From: Anseranas semipalmata
Lineage: Eukaryota; Chordata; Aves; Anseriformes; Anseranatidae
Assembly: GCA_013399115.1 (NCBI GenBank)
Contig: VXAA01007265.1
Span: 498,832-562,831 of the forward strand
Reading direction: 5' to 3'
DNA length: 64,000 nucleotides
This document shows, in pieces, positions 36,101-48,662 of this stretch. A program made the position numbers and the translations under genes. A model generated the notes under the pieces. It saw only the letters and a program-made list of their open reading frames with translations, did no database searches and was not told where the DNA came from. How positions within the stretch are numbered: position 1 is the stretch's first letter; the number at the start of each line of letters is the position of its first letter.

Positions 36101-37729
36101 ATCATGCCCTAGCTTTACCAGCTGATGGAGCATGGCTGTGTGGTAAAGAGCTTCCAGAGCCCTGAACTGCTGGGACCTTCTCCAGATGGGTGGGGAGGAG
36201 TAGTGTCCCAGGGGCATGCCTAGAGCTACTGAGCACCAGGTAAGAGCTGTAACTGCAGGTGAGTAGCGTGGGCTCCCCACAGCTGTGGCATGATGTGCAA
36301 TCTTTGGTCCAGGGAGTGCCACTGGTGGCTGTCCACACGGACGCCTCTGTCACAAGCTCAGATACGTGTCCCTCACAGGACAGGCCTCTATCAGTTGCAT
36401 GACAGCATTTGCAGCTAGCCCACACTGAGCTCCAGAAAGTCTTTGAAGTTTTGTTCAGCCCTGGTGAGCACTGTACTGGTTCTGAAGCATGTGATTTTCA
36501 CAAGTAGGTAGTCTAGTTTTTTTCTTTCCTTCCTTTTTTTTTTTTTTTTTTTCCCACTGTCCATGTGTACACCAGCTCCATTTCAAGAAGATCAAGAGCC
36601 CTCAAATGGCAGTGACTTTTAATTGCTACCTATCCATATCACATTTGAACTGGTGACCCAGAGATGAAAAGAGCCGTTCCTGATCTCATTATCCATCTCC
36701 TGAGTCCACCAGTCCCTGAAGAATGTGATTCATTAACTGAACTGGAATTTTGCTGACTGTATTTTTCCAAGCACTTCATAACCTACATGAAATTACAATA
36801 TTTTCCCCATTCTCACTGTATGTATGTCAGATACTTATATTATCTCCAGTTCTTTTGCTAGCTAGCCTCATAGGAGTTGTGTAAATGGCATTATCAAAAT
36901 TGCATCTCCCTGATTCATTATTTCCAATTTTATAAAATAGCTGAGTTAGTGAAGACACTATCAAACGGTTTTTTAAATAAACATGCTTAATCTTCTGGAG
37001 ATTAAAAGAAATAATATGGGTGACATATAATGATTATTTTACCAAAATGCCATCAGAAATACAATGTACAAGAAAAAAACATCAAACAAATAAGCACAAT
37101 AGAGAGCATTTCAATGAGAAGATAATCACACTGCAGGATTCGCTTCAACACAGTGGCCTAAATATTGCCCTATACAAAAAGTAAAATGAAAGAGCAATAT
37201 AAGGGAAAAAAAGAGATTTATACCCCACAGTCTACTTAAAAAATGAACTGCAACTAATATCTAAACTCTTTTACTTTTAAATTACTATCTAGCATTTAAA
37301 TTTGTCCAACAGACACAAAAATAATTTAAGAAGCTAGAATAATTTAAAAAATAGTTTAAGAAGCTAGAAAAAAATAAGCAACGTGATCAATTTCTAGCAT
37401 GATGCAAATTTTTATTGATAAGAGTAAAAGGATTAAGCAATGTGTCTCTAACCAGATATCAAGAAAATTCTACTTACTGTCTGATTATCTTAATATTTTT
37501 TTTACAGTAAACGTATGGTGCACAGAAAAAACACAAGACCTGCCAGTATAGAAATTCATGGGAGACAGTGTAGATTAAACTCTGTAGAAAAGGAATTCAT
37601 TGAATAAATAACAAATCCTCCTGCTATTCATTCTGGCTGCAAAGGGGTGGCTAAGGCAGAATAATGCTCCATTTTCCTACACCGTGCTGGGCTATTAGAT
37701 GTACAGATGCTATTAAGTTCTGTCCAGAT
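30169..37729. other. Non-coding stretch, no gene recognised
   Basis: The stretch contains an A homopolymer (31671-31687), a T homopolymer (about 36530-36552), an open minus-strand segment with a hydrophobic stretch near 32.5-32.9 kb (listed separately) and AT-rich sequence. A 15-mer (tttaagaagctagaa) is repeated at 37325-37339 and 37355-37369. No transposon family is recognised. Confidence 0.6.
32461..32955 (-). other. Open minus-strand segment with a membrane-like stretch; possible exon
   Basis: The minus strand is open from a stop near 32960 to a GTAAGT donor directly after 32461. It first encodes a basic part (PAKRKRQEDNLRQREVARE), then an internal ATG at 32800 (MGCSGVASLSSRG). A hydrophobic run of about 25-30 residues follows (CFLLWLTVVILLLGT), then a basic stretch (LARKAKKVG). 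That order resembles a single-pass membrane protein. No acceptor is clear, although ctcctgccaag is a possible one near 32895. The opposite strand is also open across 32664-32996, which weakens the case, and the last third looks like AT-rich non-coding sequence. I recognise no family. Confidence 0.2.
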
Positions 37730-37795
37730 CCTCTGTTGGTGTAACTGGCATAAATCAACTGAAGTTAATTGAGCTATGCAGATATACCCAGGTAG
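37730..37795. repeat. Decayed ancient palindromic interspersed repeat (second type)
   Basis: Reading ttggtgtaactggcataaat, then caactgaagttaattgag, then ctatgcagatataccca, the two halves are imperfect reverse complements about a centre near gaagtt (37761-37766). The pattern matches an old sauropsid palindrome built around 'ctggtgtaaat...atagctccattgaagtcaatggagctat...atttacaccag'. The copy is diverged and non-coding. Assignment rests on motif recognition only. Confidence 0.5.
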
Positions 37796-39834
37796 CTGTG
37801 AGAAAATCACATATTCATTTATAGCATGCCTGAGAAGCCAGGAGAAGAGTATTTTAAGGTATATTGTGTTCTTTGAAGTTAGAAACCTGATTAACTCTTT
37901 CCAGAAGATGCAACTTCTTTGTGACTAATGTCTTTTCCACTAACTAAATATTTGGACTCAGACTCCATAGGGCCCAAGCTTCCTGCCAGATTTTCACTGA
38001 GAGAAGATCACATTTCTACTGTGCAATTATTCTGTTAATTAAGTTTTCACACTTTTCAGTCATGTGCACTGTGGCATTTCATCTGCCCCAAATCATTCTG
38101 CGAAAGCAAAAAGCCAAAGTAGGAAAAAAGTCAGAAATTCTACCTGGATATATGCTTTCACTAAAAACTTTAGGTCATGCCTCTTGTCAGACAATCATCC
38201 AAAGAGCCATCTGACTGTTACACAGCCTAACTCAGGAAGACCCAATGTTTTCCAAACACCCAGAGCCAGTGGTTCAAAAGAGCCACCGATCACTCATAGT
38301 ACTCGGGAAGGGAAGAGCTGTGCTTGGCCCTTCTAAAAGACTGGGCTGAAATTCCCAACCACCACCCCTGAAGCATTTCTGCTATGATAGCTTCAAGGGA
38401 AGCATAATTGTTCTCTTTCCTCATCTAATTTTGTTTGCTTATCTGGCGTTGCAATAAAAGCCTCTCCTCATGTAGGAGCTCCACCACAGGTTTCTTAATA
38501 GTCACCACCTATGAGACATAAATGCTGCATTCACACCAGCATCAGGAGAGAAGAAATAAGCCTTTTGCTTGAAGATACACACCTCCCTTTTGCTTGAAGC
38601 TATGGTGTCCCCTGTAGTCAATGTCACATATTGACACCAAGCAAGTGGTGGCTCAGGGTCTCAAATATCCAGATTTCCCAGTGTGCAGTTAGGTTTGAAT
38701 ACAAGGAGGACAAAGAACTTCATAGCTTTTGGACATGACTTGTTTTCATCCCCGATATGTCTGGAAAATATGAAGTTGATCAGACTTGAAAAATGCTTCT
38801 TGCAGATGATGGTTGGACGATTCTTACAGAGTACTGGGGATGTGATGTTGTCAGGACAGATGATTCTTGACGGCTAGTGTCTTGCTCTCCTAGTAACCAG
38901 AGGCAAGAGTTACCCATATAAACTAGACGGAGGAATCTGGCCCTTAGGTTTAGTGTCAGGATTTAATTTTCCTGTTATTCTGTAGCTGTATAGTACAAAC
39001 AGTACTTCTCAGAAGTAGTAAGATACATCAGATTCTTGTTGGCACGAAAAAAAATACCAGCTGTTCGATATTCAAACACGACAGTCACATATTTGCATTG
39101 ACATGAATGAGAAAGGTTTCTCAGTCATTTCAATGGAGCTTGGATGAAAGAAACAGATCTAAATGTTTCTTCCACTGCTTTTTTAACACTGCCTGCAAGG
39201 TACTTTTCTGCCTTCTCTTTTAGCTTATCAATATGTATTTCAGATTTTTTTACTTTTATGTTTAACACATCTTTTTTAAAAGGGAGCACGATCAGTTTCT
39301 AAGGATGTTACTTAGAGGTACAGTAGTACAAAAAGGCAGCCACAGACTGGGAGGAAAGCTTTCAAAAGCCCACGGGAAGTGACAGGGATGGAAAGCTGAT
39401 CTTCCCATGGCAAGCCAATCCCTGGCACCTTGCAGGTTATAACCAGCTGGTGCATATTGTAGCCTTTCACGGGTGCCAGGTAGTGCTCCGGACTAGGATA
39501 GGTCTCTATTACCAGTGCTGAAGACAAGCCCAACATTGTGTAGTATTACTGTCACACATCAAAACGATCACCCTGAGTTCTGCTTTTCCCTTCAGAAAGC
39601 ACTTGAGTTCATTTATCTCACCTTTTAATCAGGCACCACTTCTCTTTTGACTAAAGCTTAACCGAAGGGAAAATCTGAGTACAAGCTGAGGAAAAGAATC
39701 CTACCTGACTGAAGTCAAAGAAGAGTGGCTTTCTTCTTGATTTGAGGCAAGAGGCAGTTTGATCTTAATAATATTGTGCTATAACCTGCTCTCAAATTAG
39801 GACACTCAGAATTCTTCCACTTTTGTTTCTGCAG

Positions 39835-39928
39835 GTCTTCAGTAGGTGGTTCGGGTTTGGAATATGATTAGCAAGCTGTTCAAAAACAGGAAGCTAAGAA
39901 TAAAAGAGGCAATTAAGGTTACATTCAG
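39835..39928 (+). other. Candidate 94-nt exon with strong acceptor and donor
   Basis: The acceptor ttccacttttgtttctgcag ends at 39834, and CATTCAG/GTAAGTG gives a donor at 39929; both are close to consensus. All three frames are stopped in the first half, so it cannot be an ordinary internal coding exon. From ATG at 39864 (A at -3) one frame is open to the donor, starting MISKLFKNRKLRIKEAIK. It could be a 5' UTR plus start exon, a non-coding RNA exon, or chance. Confidence 0.22.
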
Positions 39929-42881
39929 GTAAGTGTGCTGCTCTCTAAAATAGTAAGAAATCAAATAATTATACAGTTCAAGGATAATACATAGTGGTGT
40001 CTCCCCTGAGAATCTTCAGTTCATCTCCTGGTCCTTATTTCTAATTAATCCTTCAATCCTTTTGTAGTTTAATACAATTAACAATAGCGATAAACCCTCT
40101 CTAGTGTTAAATCAATTGGATTTGCAGAACTTGCTTTTCTTTGCTATGACCAGCAGGGGTCTGAGGAAACCCTGCCGCCCTCTTAAACCTAACTTAATTC
40201 TAGCATCACCCGATGACACGCACATTCAAACACATCCTTTTAACTGCACTGAGGGTACTGGAGAGGGGAAATCAGCTTAGTTCAATATTTCCTCAAATGA
40301 ACATTACATTAATCAACATGTTTGAACCCCCCTGCAACAACACACAGATCTTTAAATTGTGCTACAACTATCCAAAATGCATACTGCCATCGTGTCCTGA
40401 AAGGTATAGAGTATTCTTGCAAAAACTTAGCATTAGATTTGTAACCAAAATAATAATAATAATATATACAAATAATGTTTACCCCACAGCAGTTAAAGAC
40501 GGAAAGGTTCTGTAGGGTGAGACTGCATTCGGCATAAGACATTTATTTCTCTTCTCTCTTCTCACTCTCATTTTACCAGCCTTCTGCTATTTCTAGCTTT
40601 TCCAGGTCTTTCCAGCTGGATGTGAATCAGCAGTACATAGATGCTGTTCTCCCTGCCACTGTCTCTTTCCTTATATGTTCATTAGCTTTATGAGTTTCAT
40701 ATTACAATTGCATATTTAACTATGATAATTTAGATTTTCCTTTTAATCACCTACAGATGCATAGTCAGGACCCGCTGTACTTATTTTCCTGATCACAGAT
40801 GAACTGTATATGTAATATATGGGTCCCCTGCTCCCTTTCATCTCTCCTTTTTTAGTTTCTGCTCCTTCCATATTCTTTGTGTTGTCCAGTCTTTCAGTGT
40901 CACCAAGGGTCTCAACGGGGAATCTCAAATGGCAACACTGACTGGTAATAGATCCTTTAGTTTCCCAAGTCCTACTGACCTCAGCACCACAGTTGAACCG
41001 TTTCTGCTTTCCACCCACTATTTGGTGTTCAAAGATTCCTGGATCATGTCCTTCACTTCTAGATAACTGCTTGCAGGTGAGTATGCACCTCCCATTGAAT
41101 CCATCTCCCATCAAGGAGAGACAGAAGAAGTAGTGATGGAGTCTCTATGAGACTTGTGTTTCCCAAAAAGAGATGGTTCTGTAGTTGCATCCTGCAAATG
41201 TCTTGTGGAGTCTGAAAGCCTGCACTCAGCAGAGTAGGTGTTCCTTACTCTTTCTGCAGAGTCTCGGAAGGTTTCTAAATGGATGGTTTTGTTTTGCTTG
41301 TCCATGGAGAATCTGTGTGTTTTTGTTGTTGTTGTTTGTTTTGAAATAAAAACAGCAGAATGAGACTAGCTATTCTTAGTTAAGAATTGGTTATGGAATA
41401 TAAATACTGAAAATTCAGAAACAACAGAGACATTTTGAAAGGGTTTTTGATTAAATCTGTATCTCCCCTGTCCTCCATCACTGTGTGTCCATGCCTTCTA
41501 TGGTTCCTTTCTCTATTTTCAAAAACATCTGAAGCACAGTGAAGGACTTATGAGGTAAAAAACCTTCATCTGTGTGGTTATACATTCAAAATGTGACTGC
41601 GGAGTAGAATCCTGAAATGAAAGTGCTTATTAATAACATTTTTTATTCATACAACGGTAAGAAAAGGCTTCATCTGTTCATCTCTTGATTGTCTTTTTCT
41701 TTTCAATTACATTTTCTAAAAGGAAGTTTAACGTCATCTCTGGATTCCAGCAGGTCTCCAGTTAAAAAGAAAAGAAAAGAAAACAAAACAAAACACTTTC
41801 AGCTTCAGGTAGGTTTTCCTGTGACTTCTTCCCGATCATTTTATCTTTTTTTTAATAACGCACCTGGTATCTACTAGCTTGAATTGAGAAAAGCTAATAC
41901 TTGTGGGGGACAACAGGGCTTACGTCTCCTCTCCTGGCAAAAATCCCCCTCACTGGCCACCTAATACCAGGACATGTCCCCAGTCTGGGGCCTCAAAAGT
42001 CCCTGGCACCTGGACTTGCCAAACAGGAGACCAAATCCTACTCAGGGCATCCTTCTCCCCTGTCATGTGGTTCCTTCTCCCCCTGCCTCCACCAGCCTCC
42101 ATGGTTCATACTCCTAAGTCTCCAGCAGTTTGTGCCCTGTAGCATTCTCCCAGATCTCATGTTGCCACAATACTGATTGCACCCTATCTTCTTCTGAGCT
42201 GGGGCAAAACAGTCCAGAGTTTGTGAGTCCAGAGTTTCACAAGGAGATGAGGGTTTGTAAATTCAGTGAAGCCTAATTCAAAACAGAAATGCAACCTCCT
42301 ACAAGAATACAGCAGGAACATGTCTGACCTACACAAATCTGCTTTCCTATCAGCCTGCGTGCAAGATTGTCACAAAAATATAATTCAGCAGGGTGTAGAA
42401 ACTTTGCAATGATGTAGGTCATACACTTCAGGACCCATTGTGGATGTAAGGTGCTCCAATATCTAACATAAATGAATATCAAATCTTTCTATGATCCTTG
42501 GACCTTGGCTAGTGTCTGAAAGGAGACTCGAGTAGAAAGAGAGGAATATCTGCAGACAGTTTTGTACAGATGGTAAATGATCCTTAATCCATCACTTCAA
42601 ACTGAATTTCTAGCCCAGGGCAGAACTTTCTGGTAGTATGCAAAGAGAGACATCTCACGGTACTGTAACATTGAAATAGATCATCAACATTAATTAATTT
42701 ATCTCTGCAGTATTTCTTGTCTAGCTTTACTGTTTGTATTGAATTGACTAATAGTAGTTTATACATGTATTACAGCAGATCATCTATATTTCAGCTTAGT
42801 GACAAAGTTCTAGTAGTTGAGTTTGTTGAATACTAATTAACACTAGCCCCCAGCACAAAAGACAGTTTTTTTCTTCCTTAA

Positions 42882-42912
42882 CACAAAACAAAACAAAACA
42901 AAACAAAACACA
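42882..42912. repeat. (AAAAC)n simple repeat
   Basis: Five AAAAC units in perfect register are flanked by ACAC. No adjoining transposon body is visible. Confidence 0.9.
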
Positions 42913-43176
42913 AAGTAAATAATGTGGTGTTTGGTATAAGAGGAAATTGCACTTTTTTTAATCAGGATTGTTAGTAAAATAATTATCAAACAAAAGTTTC
43001 TTAAACGTACTTTCTGGAAAGCAAATATAAAAGACAAAAAATAAACACCTGTAAATGCGTAAAAAGCGGCATCAAAAGGGCTGTAAATGATCTCCTGACT
43101 GACTGGTAACAGTCAAGATACCTTTGAGGGACTCTGCACTAGGAAAAGAAACACTTTTCTACTATTCTACTTTTCT

Positions 43177-43201
43177 AATCAGGAAATACTATTTCCTGAT
43201 T
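43177..43201. repeat. Perfect 11-bp inverted repeat with 3-nt loop
   Basis: The arms aatcaggaaat (43177-43187) and atttcctgatt (43191-43201) are exact reverse complements around act. A related word without the palindrome (actattctacttttct) lies just upstream. It may extrude as a DNA cruciform, fold in RNA, or be a paired binding site. There is no evidence of function. Confidence 0.7.
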
Positions 43202-46200
43202 CCTGCATACCATATGGAAGAATAGTCCATTTAGAGAAAAGCTGCATGCAGTCTGAAAGTCAGATGTTACTAGTACAGCTCAGCATCTTGTTGCTCTTGA
43301 TCTGAAACACAACTTTGTACACTTGGCTGTCTTGCCAAGTTTGCATGCTCTCACCTCTCCCAGAAATCTGGTTCATCGGTCTTTAAAATGTCCTGAGAGT
43401 CAGCATGATGGTGGAGAAAAAGAAGCAGGAAACCAGCTGATTTGCGATGGGTTATTCTGTTTTCTCTCTGATCATATTTTGTCAGGTTATTAAGAGGCTC
43501 TGTTATGGGTGAGTTTTCAATAACTACCTCCTTTACAGAGAGAGTCTAGATTTTCTTGGCTATGGACTCTGCAGTAGAGTTGGCACCCTAAAGTAGGGAA
43601 ATGAGTGCTTAAGCAGCTATTTTTATGGCTCTGTATTTCTATCTCACTTTTTATTTCCTGTGATTTTTCTTAAGTCTGATGCTTTAATAAGTAACCCACC
43701 TTCTCCTTGCAAGTAAGAAAGCTATTATTTTTTTAACAAAGCCAGCTGATTACTGCCAGCCTTCTATTTAGCGGCTATTTCAAGTATTTATCACAGTCAA
43801 CTGCTGTTGATAGTTTATAACATTGTCTGTAAAGAAAGATATAGCTGCACTTTGAGCAGGTCTATGTCACCTCATGCTCTATGCAGTTTCACTTAATCCT
43901 CTCTTGCTGCCTAGTCCAGTGTGCTGCAGAAAGCTCAGGTTCAACCTTTTGTTCTCATAAAAAAGAACACACTCCTTGTCATCAAGCCATGGACTATGCT
44001 GGGCTGGACCACCTTCATTTTTTGTACAGAGAGGGATGGCAAGCACAAGGATTGCAATACCACCGAAAGGAGGAGTGACACTGTCCTTTGCCTTTTTTCC
44101 CCACTTCCAGCATTTCCCATGTGTTGGCAAGACTGCTTAAGCTGACACAGAGAAAGATGGATCAGTGAGAGAATCTGGGTAAAAACTGATCCAACATAAA
44201 GAGAAGAAAATGAGTTTTAACCTCAGTAGGTTTTCTCACTTTACCTTGAATGAAGCTGCACTGGGGAAAATTTCACCTAGGCTATTGTTAATGAGCAATG
44301 GCTAAACAGAAATATTGATGCATATACAATTTCTATGCTTAAAAGTACCTTTTCATTTTGGCAACAAGCTTGTTTGAATACTATTTGTAAGAGATTTGGT
44401 CTTGTGGTTAAGAGCCAGCATGTATGAAAACAAAACCTTGGCGTAATTGCCTCAAGAAGCCAATCAGAGCATGGTAAAATCATCAAAAAATCCCTGCACT
44501 TTCTTGTTTCCTGACATTGGGTGTCATTGGGGTTCTGTGTTCACTTTGCTTTGAGGAAGCAGAGATGAATGACACTGAAATACCAAATTAATTGTTCTGC
44601 AGTGAACAGCCCCTCTGCCAGACGTATTGGATTACTCATTAGCTGACCATCATTCCTAAAAGACTTTGCTTTCTAAACTACATTCAGTTAATTGAAATTA
44701 TCCCTGATTTGAACCTAAGACCCCTCTCCTCAAGACATTATCCACTAAATGAAAAGAAGTTTTGACGTTAATCTCTCCCACATTTATTTCTTTTTTTTTT
44801 TCTTTTGTGTGCAGTAGTCCTTCATAATCCAAGCAAGAGTGTGTCATTATGCTAATCTCAGTAACACAAATCTGAATCTATATTGAATGACCAGATAAAA
44901 TTAGTGTCTTACTACCACACACAAACCCCTCTGCAACTGTTTTTTACACTTGGGCAGTTAAAATGGCAACCTTTCTGACAGAGAGAGAAAACAGTTTAAA
45001 TACCAATCAAAGCATTTGACACAATTAATGTATTTTGAACATCTTGGCAAGATCATTCAAAATAGAATTAGTTGTTGAGTGATAGCAGAAATGTGGCACT
45101 CTAAGGGACTTCACATTTCTGGAGTTTATCTCATGCTCCACTGAAACTCATTAACGTATCTATACTGAAAGCTGTGATTTTAGAGAAACTGAAATTAAGA
45201 TTTTGCATGTCTATTTACATGCAGATTATTGCAAAGAAATTGAATTACCAGTTGTTCCAAGAAATTCAATTTGGCCAGGTGTTCACATACAAGATAAATA
45301 ACTAAAATGTGGTGTGTTCTGTACAAAACCAAGGTAGTTTTATATCAGAGATTTTCCAGACAACACAGATTTTTGTCTCTAATGCAAGGGTATAGATTAA
45401 GAGTTTGTAAGTGACCTTGTAAGTGGCTGGAAGTTAGAGACAACAATACATACATTTTAGGTGCTAGATTCTTACAGCCTGTCTCTGTATGGGGCACTAG
45501 AAGCTTTAGTCTAAATAAAATGGGATCTTCCCTTGTCATGGCACTACACACCAGTAGCAAAGAGGGACTGGCCAGTTGGAGCGTGTTCCTGAAGCACAAG
45601 CCTGTGGTTTTCTTTCTCAAAAATTCCTTTTCTGATGCTCAGACAAAACATGTAAAAACCAGGGCTGGCACAGAGTGATCCATCCTTTCCAAACCCCTCT
45701 GATTTTCAGGCATAGTTGTGGTGCTGAAAAAAAATTGGGCCAAAGGATGAACTGAAACCAACGATTCCAATTCTGGTCTTTCCCTATCTCAAGAGTAGGA
45801 AAGTCTAGCCAGACAAGACTTCACTTGACTATGACCCAGCCTGGGTGGCTGGTGCTCTGAGGGGGAGCAGCGTACTGAGTGCTGCCCATGCTCCATCCCA
45901 CCCTCTGTGTATGCCTAGGAAATGGCGTGAAATAGTGTCCCTGTGTCTCTCTGTCTTTTCTCTGCACCAGCACTTACCATGTCATTAGTAATGAAGGCAC
46001 TGGAAATGCCACTGGCCACGTGACACTTCTCCCTTCTCTTCCTTGTGCTTCAGTTTTCTTGTTTCTTTGCCGTACATAGGAGTTCTCAGAGTGATGGTGA
46101 CATATGAAATTTTATAAAATTTGTAATATATAACAAGTATTTATATGTGTGTATATACATATATATGTATAAATGTTCTTAATATTAGTGTTTTTATTTA

Positions 46201-48301
46201 TTCTACTTATTTCATTTCCCCTGCACAGATTTCTAAATCTAGTCTCAAATATTTCTTGACTAGGTCTCTGAATGTCCCTTTAAATTCAAATGTCAGTGTA
46301 TTTGTCCGGGCCTACTTGCAGAACCAGCCAGCTGAGAAATGGAGCATGAATTCATTAGCAAATCATACCCACCAGAACTGACCTTAGAACCTGCATGAAT
46401 CAAAAATAAAGACTTAGCTTGGCTGACTTCTTCAGTGAAAAAAGGAGGCTAACCAGCACAGTCAGAGGGCAAGATTCACGAAGAACAAAATGTTGTTATG
46501 AATCTTGTAACATCACATCAAAAACAATGGGGAAAAAAATAGAAATAAGTTTCTGAAACTATTCCCATAAGTGTGACAGTTACTTACCAGCTTTTAAAAA
46601 AAAATGCTCAGGTAGGCTTTATCAGTATGGAACTGGAGAATCACATAATGACAGCCTACGCATTTTTACTTTAGGGAAGAAAGTGTTTTACAGCATAAAA
46701 GAAATTGCTGTACTGACCCAGGGGAGCTGCCAATGTTTCCTGGATGAGGACAATTAACCAAAACAATATCATTAATTTTGCCACAGGTTTTAAATGATCT
46801 AGAAAGCAGAATACACACTTTGCCTTAATAGACTCAAGTTACACTCCGCAACAGAAGGGAATTTCAGTAAAATCCTGCAGCAGCCAGGGCTGTGAATGAG
46901 AAACCAACACACCTGCAGGAACAGATATGCATGAATCTTAACAGTGCAACTGAACTTCTGTTATCTGGGTTCAGAAGGGAATAGCCTAGACCAGCACAGA
47001 CCAGCACTGCTTCGTGCTCCAGCTGGCATCAGTGTCACAACTGGAATCGTGGAGAGCTGACAAGGGCAGTAATCACCTGAACAGTGCCATTCCCTCCTAC
47101 AATGGTCTCCTGACATACCCATCTGCATCACAACAGGCATTGCCCTAAGTAAATATTAGCTCCACTTCACAGATAAGGAAGTAGAGGTCCATGGTTTATC
47201 CCTCTTACACACCAAGCCATTGGTAAAACCAGCCTCCAAGAATGGTCCCTGCTGAAACTTGATTCCCACCCAACTGTGCTCACAACAATTTTAGAAATTA
47301 GCAGCTTTGTGAGCCCCTCAGCCTTGGAAGTGTGAAATCCCTGAGAAGAAAAGAGCTAGATACAGAAGGCAGGAACCAACAGCGAGAAGAACTGAAAAAT
47401 TCTTTGCTCATCTGCAGACTCCAGGCACTGCCTTGCTCAACACCGCTGCTCCACAGGTACAGGAAGGACCCTTGCTCGGGAGAACAACCCTTGGCTGCCT
47501 GTAGTGACAAGGTCTGTAGCATTCAGGCTGGCAGCACTCCAGCCTGTGCGGTAGAGGCTGTGGTACACCCAGATCCTAGCTGGTTATAACTGAAGTGCTT
47601 TGGGCAAATACTTGTGCCAAGGTATTGGTGCCTGCCACTGCCATGTGCCAGTGCAGCATGAGGCTGTGATGGACACATGCACCTCATGTGAGAGCATGCC
47701 AGCCAGCCAGCCTGCTGAAGAGCCGTAGCAACAAAACTCCACTTTCCAAGAGCTTTGTGTTTTCTTGTCAGGAGTGGTTCTTCTTTGCTCCCTTTTAACT
47801 AGATGACAGGGATCAATTAAAGTAATGAGCCTCACAAAGTATCTCCCTTGGCTAACTGCAGCCTATATTAATGTTTGCAGAAGTGCAGGGCCGTAAGCTT
47901 TCTTGTTAGATGTTAGCACTTTGCTAGATGATTCAACATCCTGAGAAGTTCTCCATCTATTAGACTAGTGCCTCTGTCAGGTATAACAACACCTCCCACC
48001 TGTTTCCCATGGCTGATTGTATCCTGCTGCTCCGGGACGTGAGCACCCAAGCAGTACAGCTGTTACTGCCCAAGGCCCCATTTCTGCTAGAAGAGCCATG
48101 GAGGTGTGAATCACAGCCAGGCAGTTTCTCTTAGGTGAACAGAGCCTACTTTGCAATTGTCTCATTTTAATGTTTTTGTTTGCATTCTAGACATATGTGG
48201 AGTGATTTTTCTGATGGTGGAGGGTTAAGCTAAAATATATAATCCCTTCAAGTTTGATCTCCCTCAACCTGCTAAATCAGTTTTGGAAAGCAAGCCACAA
48301 G

Positions 48302-48340
48302 TTTCTTTTTTCTTTTCTTTTTTTTNTTTTTTTTTTTTTG
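48302..48340. repeat. T-rich tract with an N
   Basis: A TTTTC-type run passes into a T homopolymer broken by N at 48326. It lies 230 bases from the A-rich tract at 48571-48662, so a transcript across both could fold back on itself. Confidence 0.85.
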
Positions 48341-48570
48341 TGATAACTTGTTTTCATAACTGTTGTAATAAAAAATGATAAAGAAAATTTCTCTTGTTGA
48401 ACTTGATAAGCTTCTGCTTTCAAAAAAAGAAATAAAAGTAACTCTTGACTTTGACTTGGATGCTTCCAGCATATTCTAATTACAGATCTTATTATATTCT
48501 TGTAAAATGCCAGACTTTGAAATGTGTTGTAAATGCAAACAGTGAAAAGAAATTAAATGTGGAGATAGCA

Positions 48571-48662
48571 CCAAAAAACAAACAAACAAAAAAACAAAAC
48601 AAACAAAAAACAAACAAACAAACAAAAGAAAAAAAACAAAAACAAACAAACAAACAAAAAAC
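48571..48662. repeat. (CAAA)n simple repeat, about 92 nt
   Basis: This is the longest simple repeat in the window, with CAAA units mixed with longer A runs. Related tracts are at 51180-51206 and 55889-55976. The lysine/asparagine/glutamine-rich frames across it are repeat artefacts. Confidence 0.9.

Noticed and set aside
39095..39150. Possible further copy of the old palindromic repeat (catttcaatggagcttgga)
   Set aside because: Only one short motif matches; too little to call.
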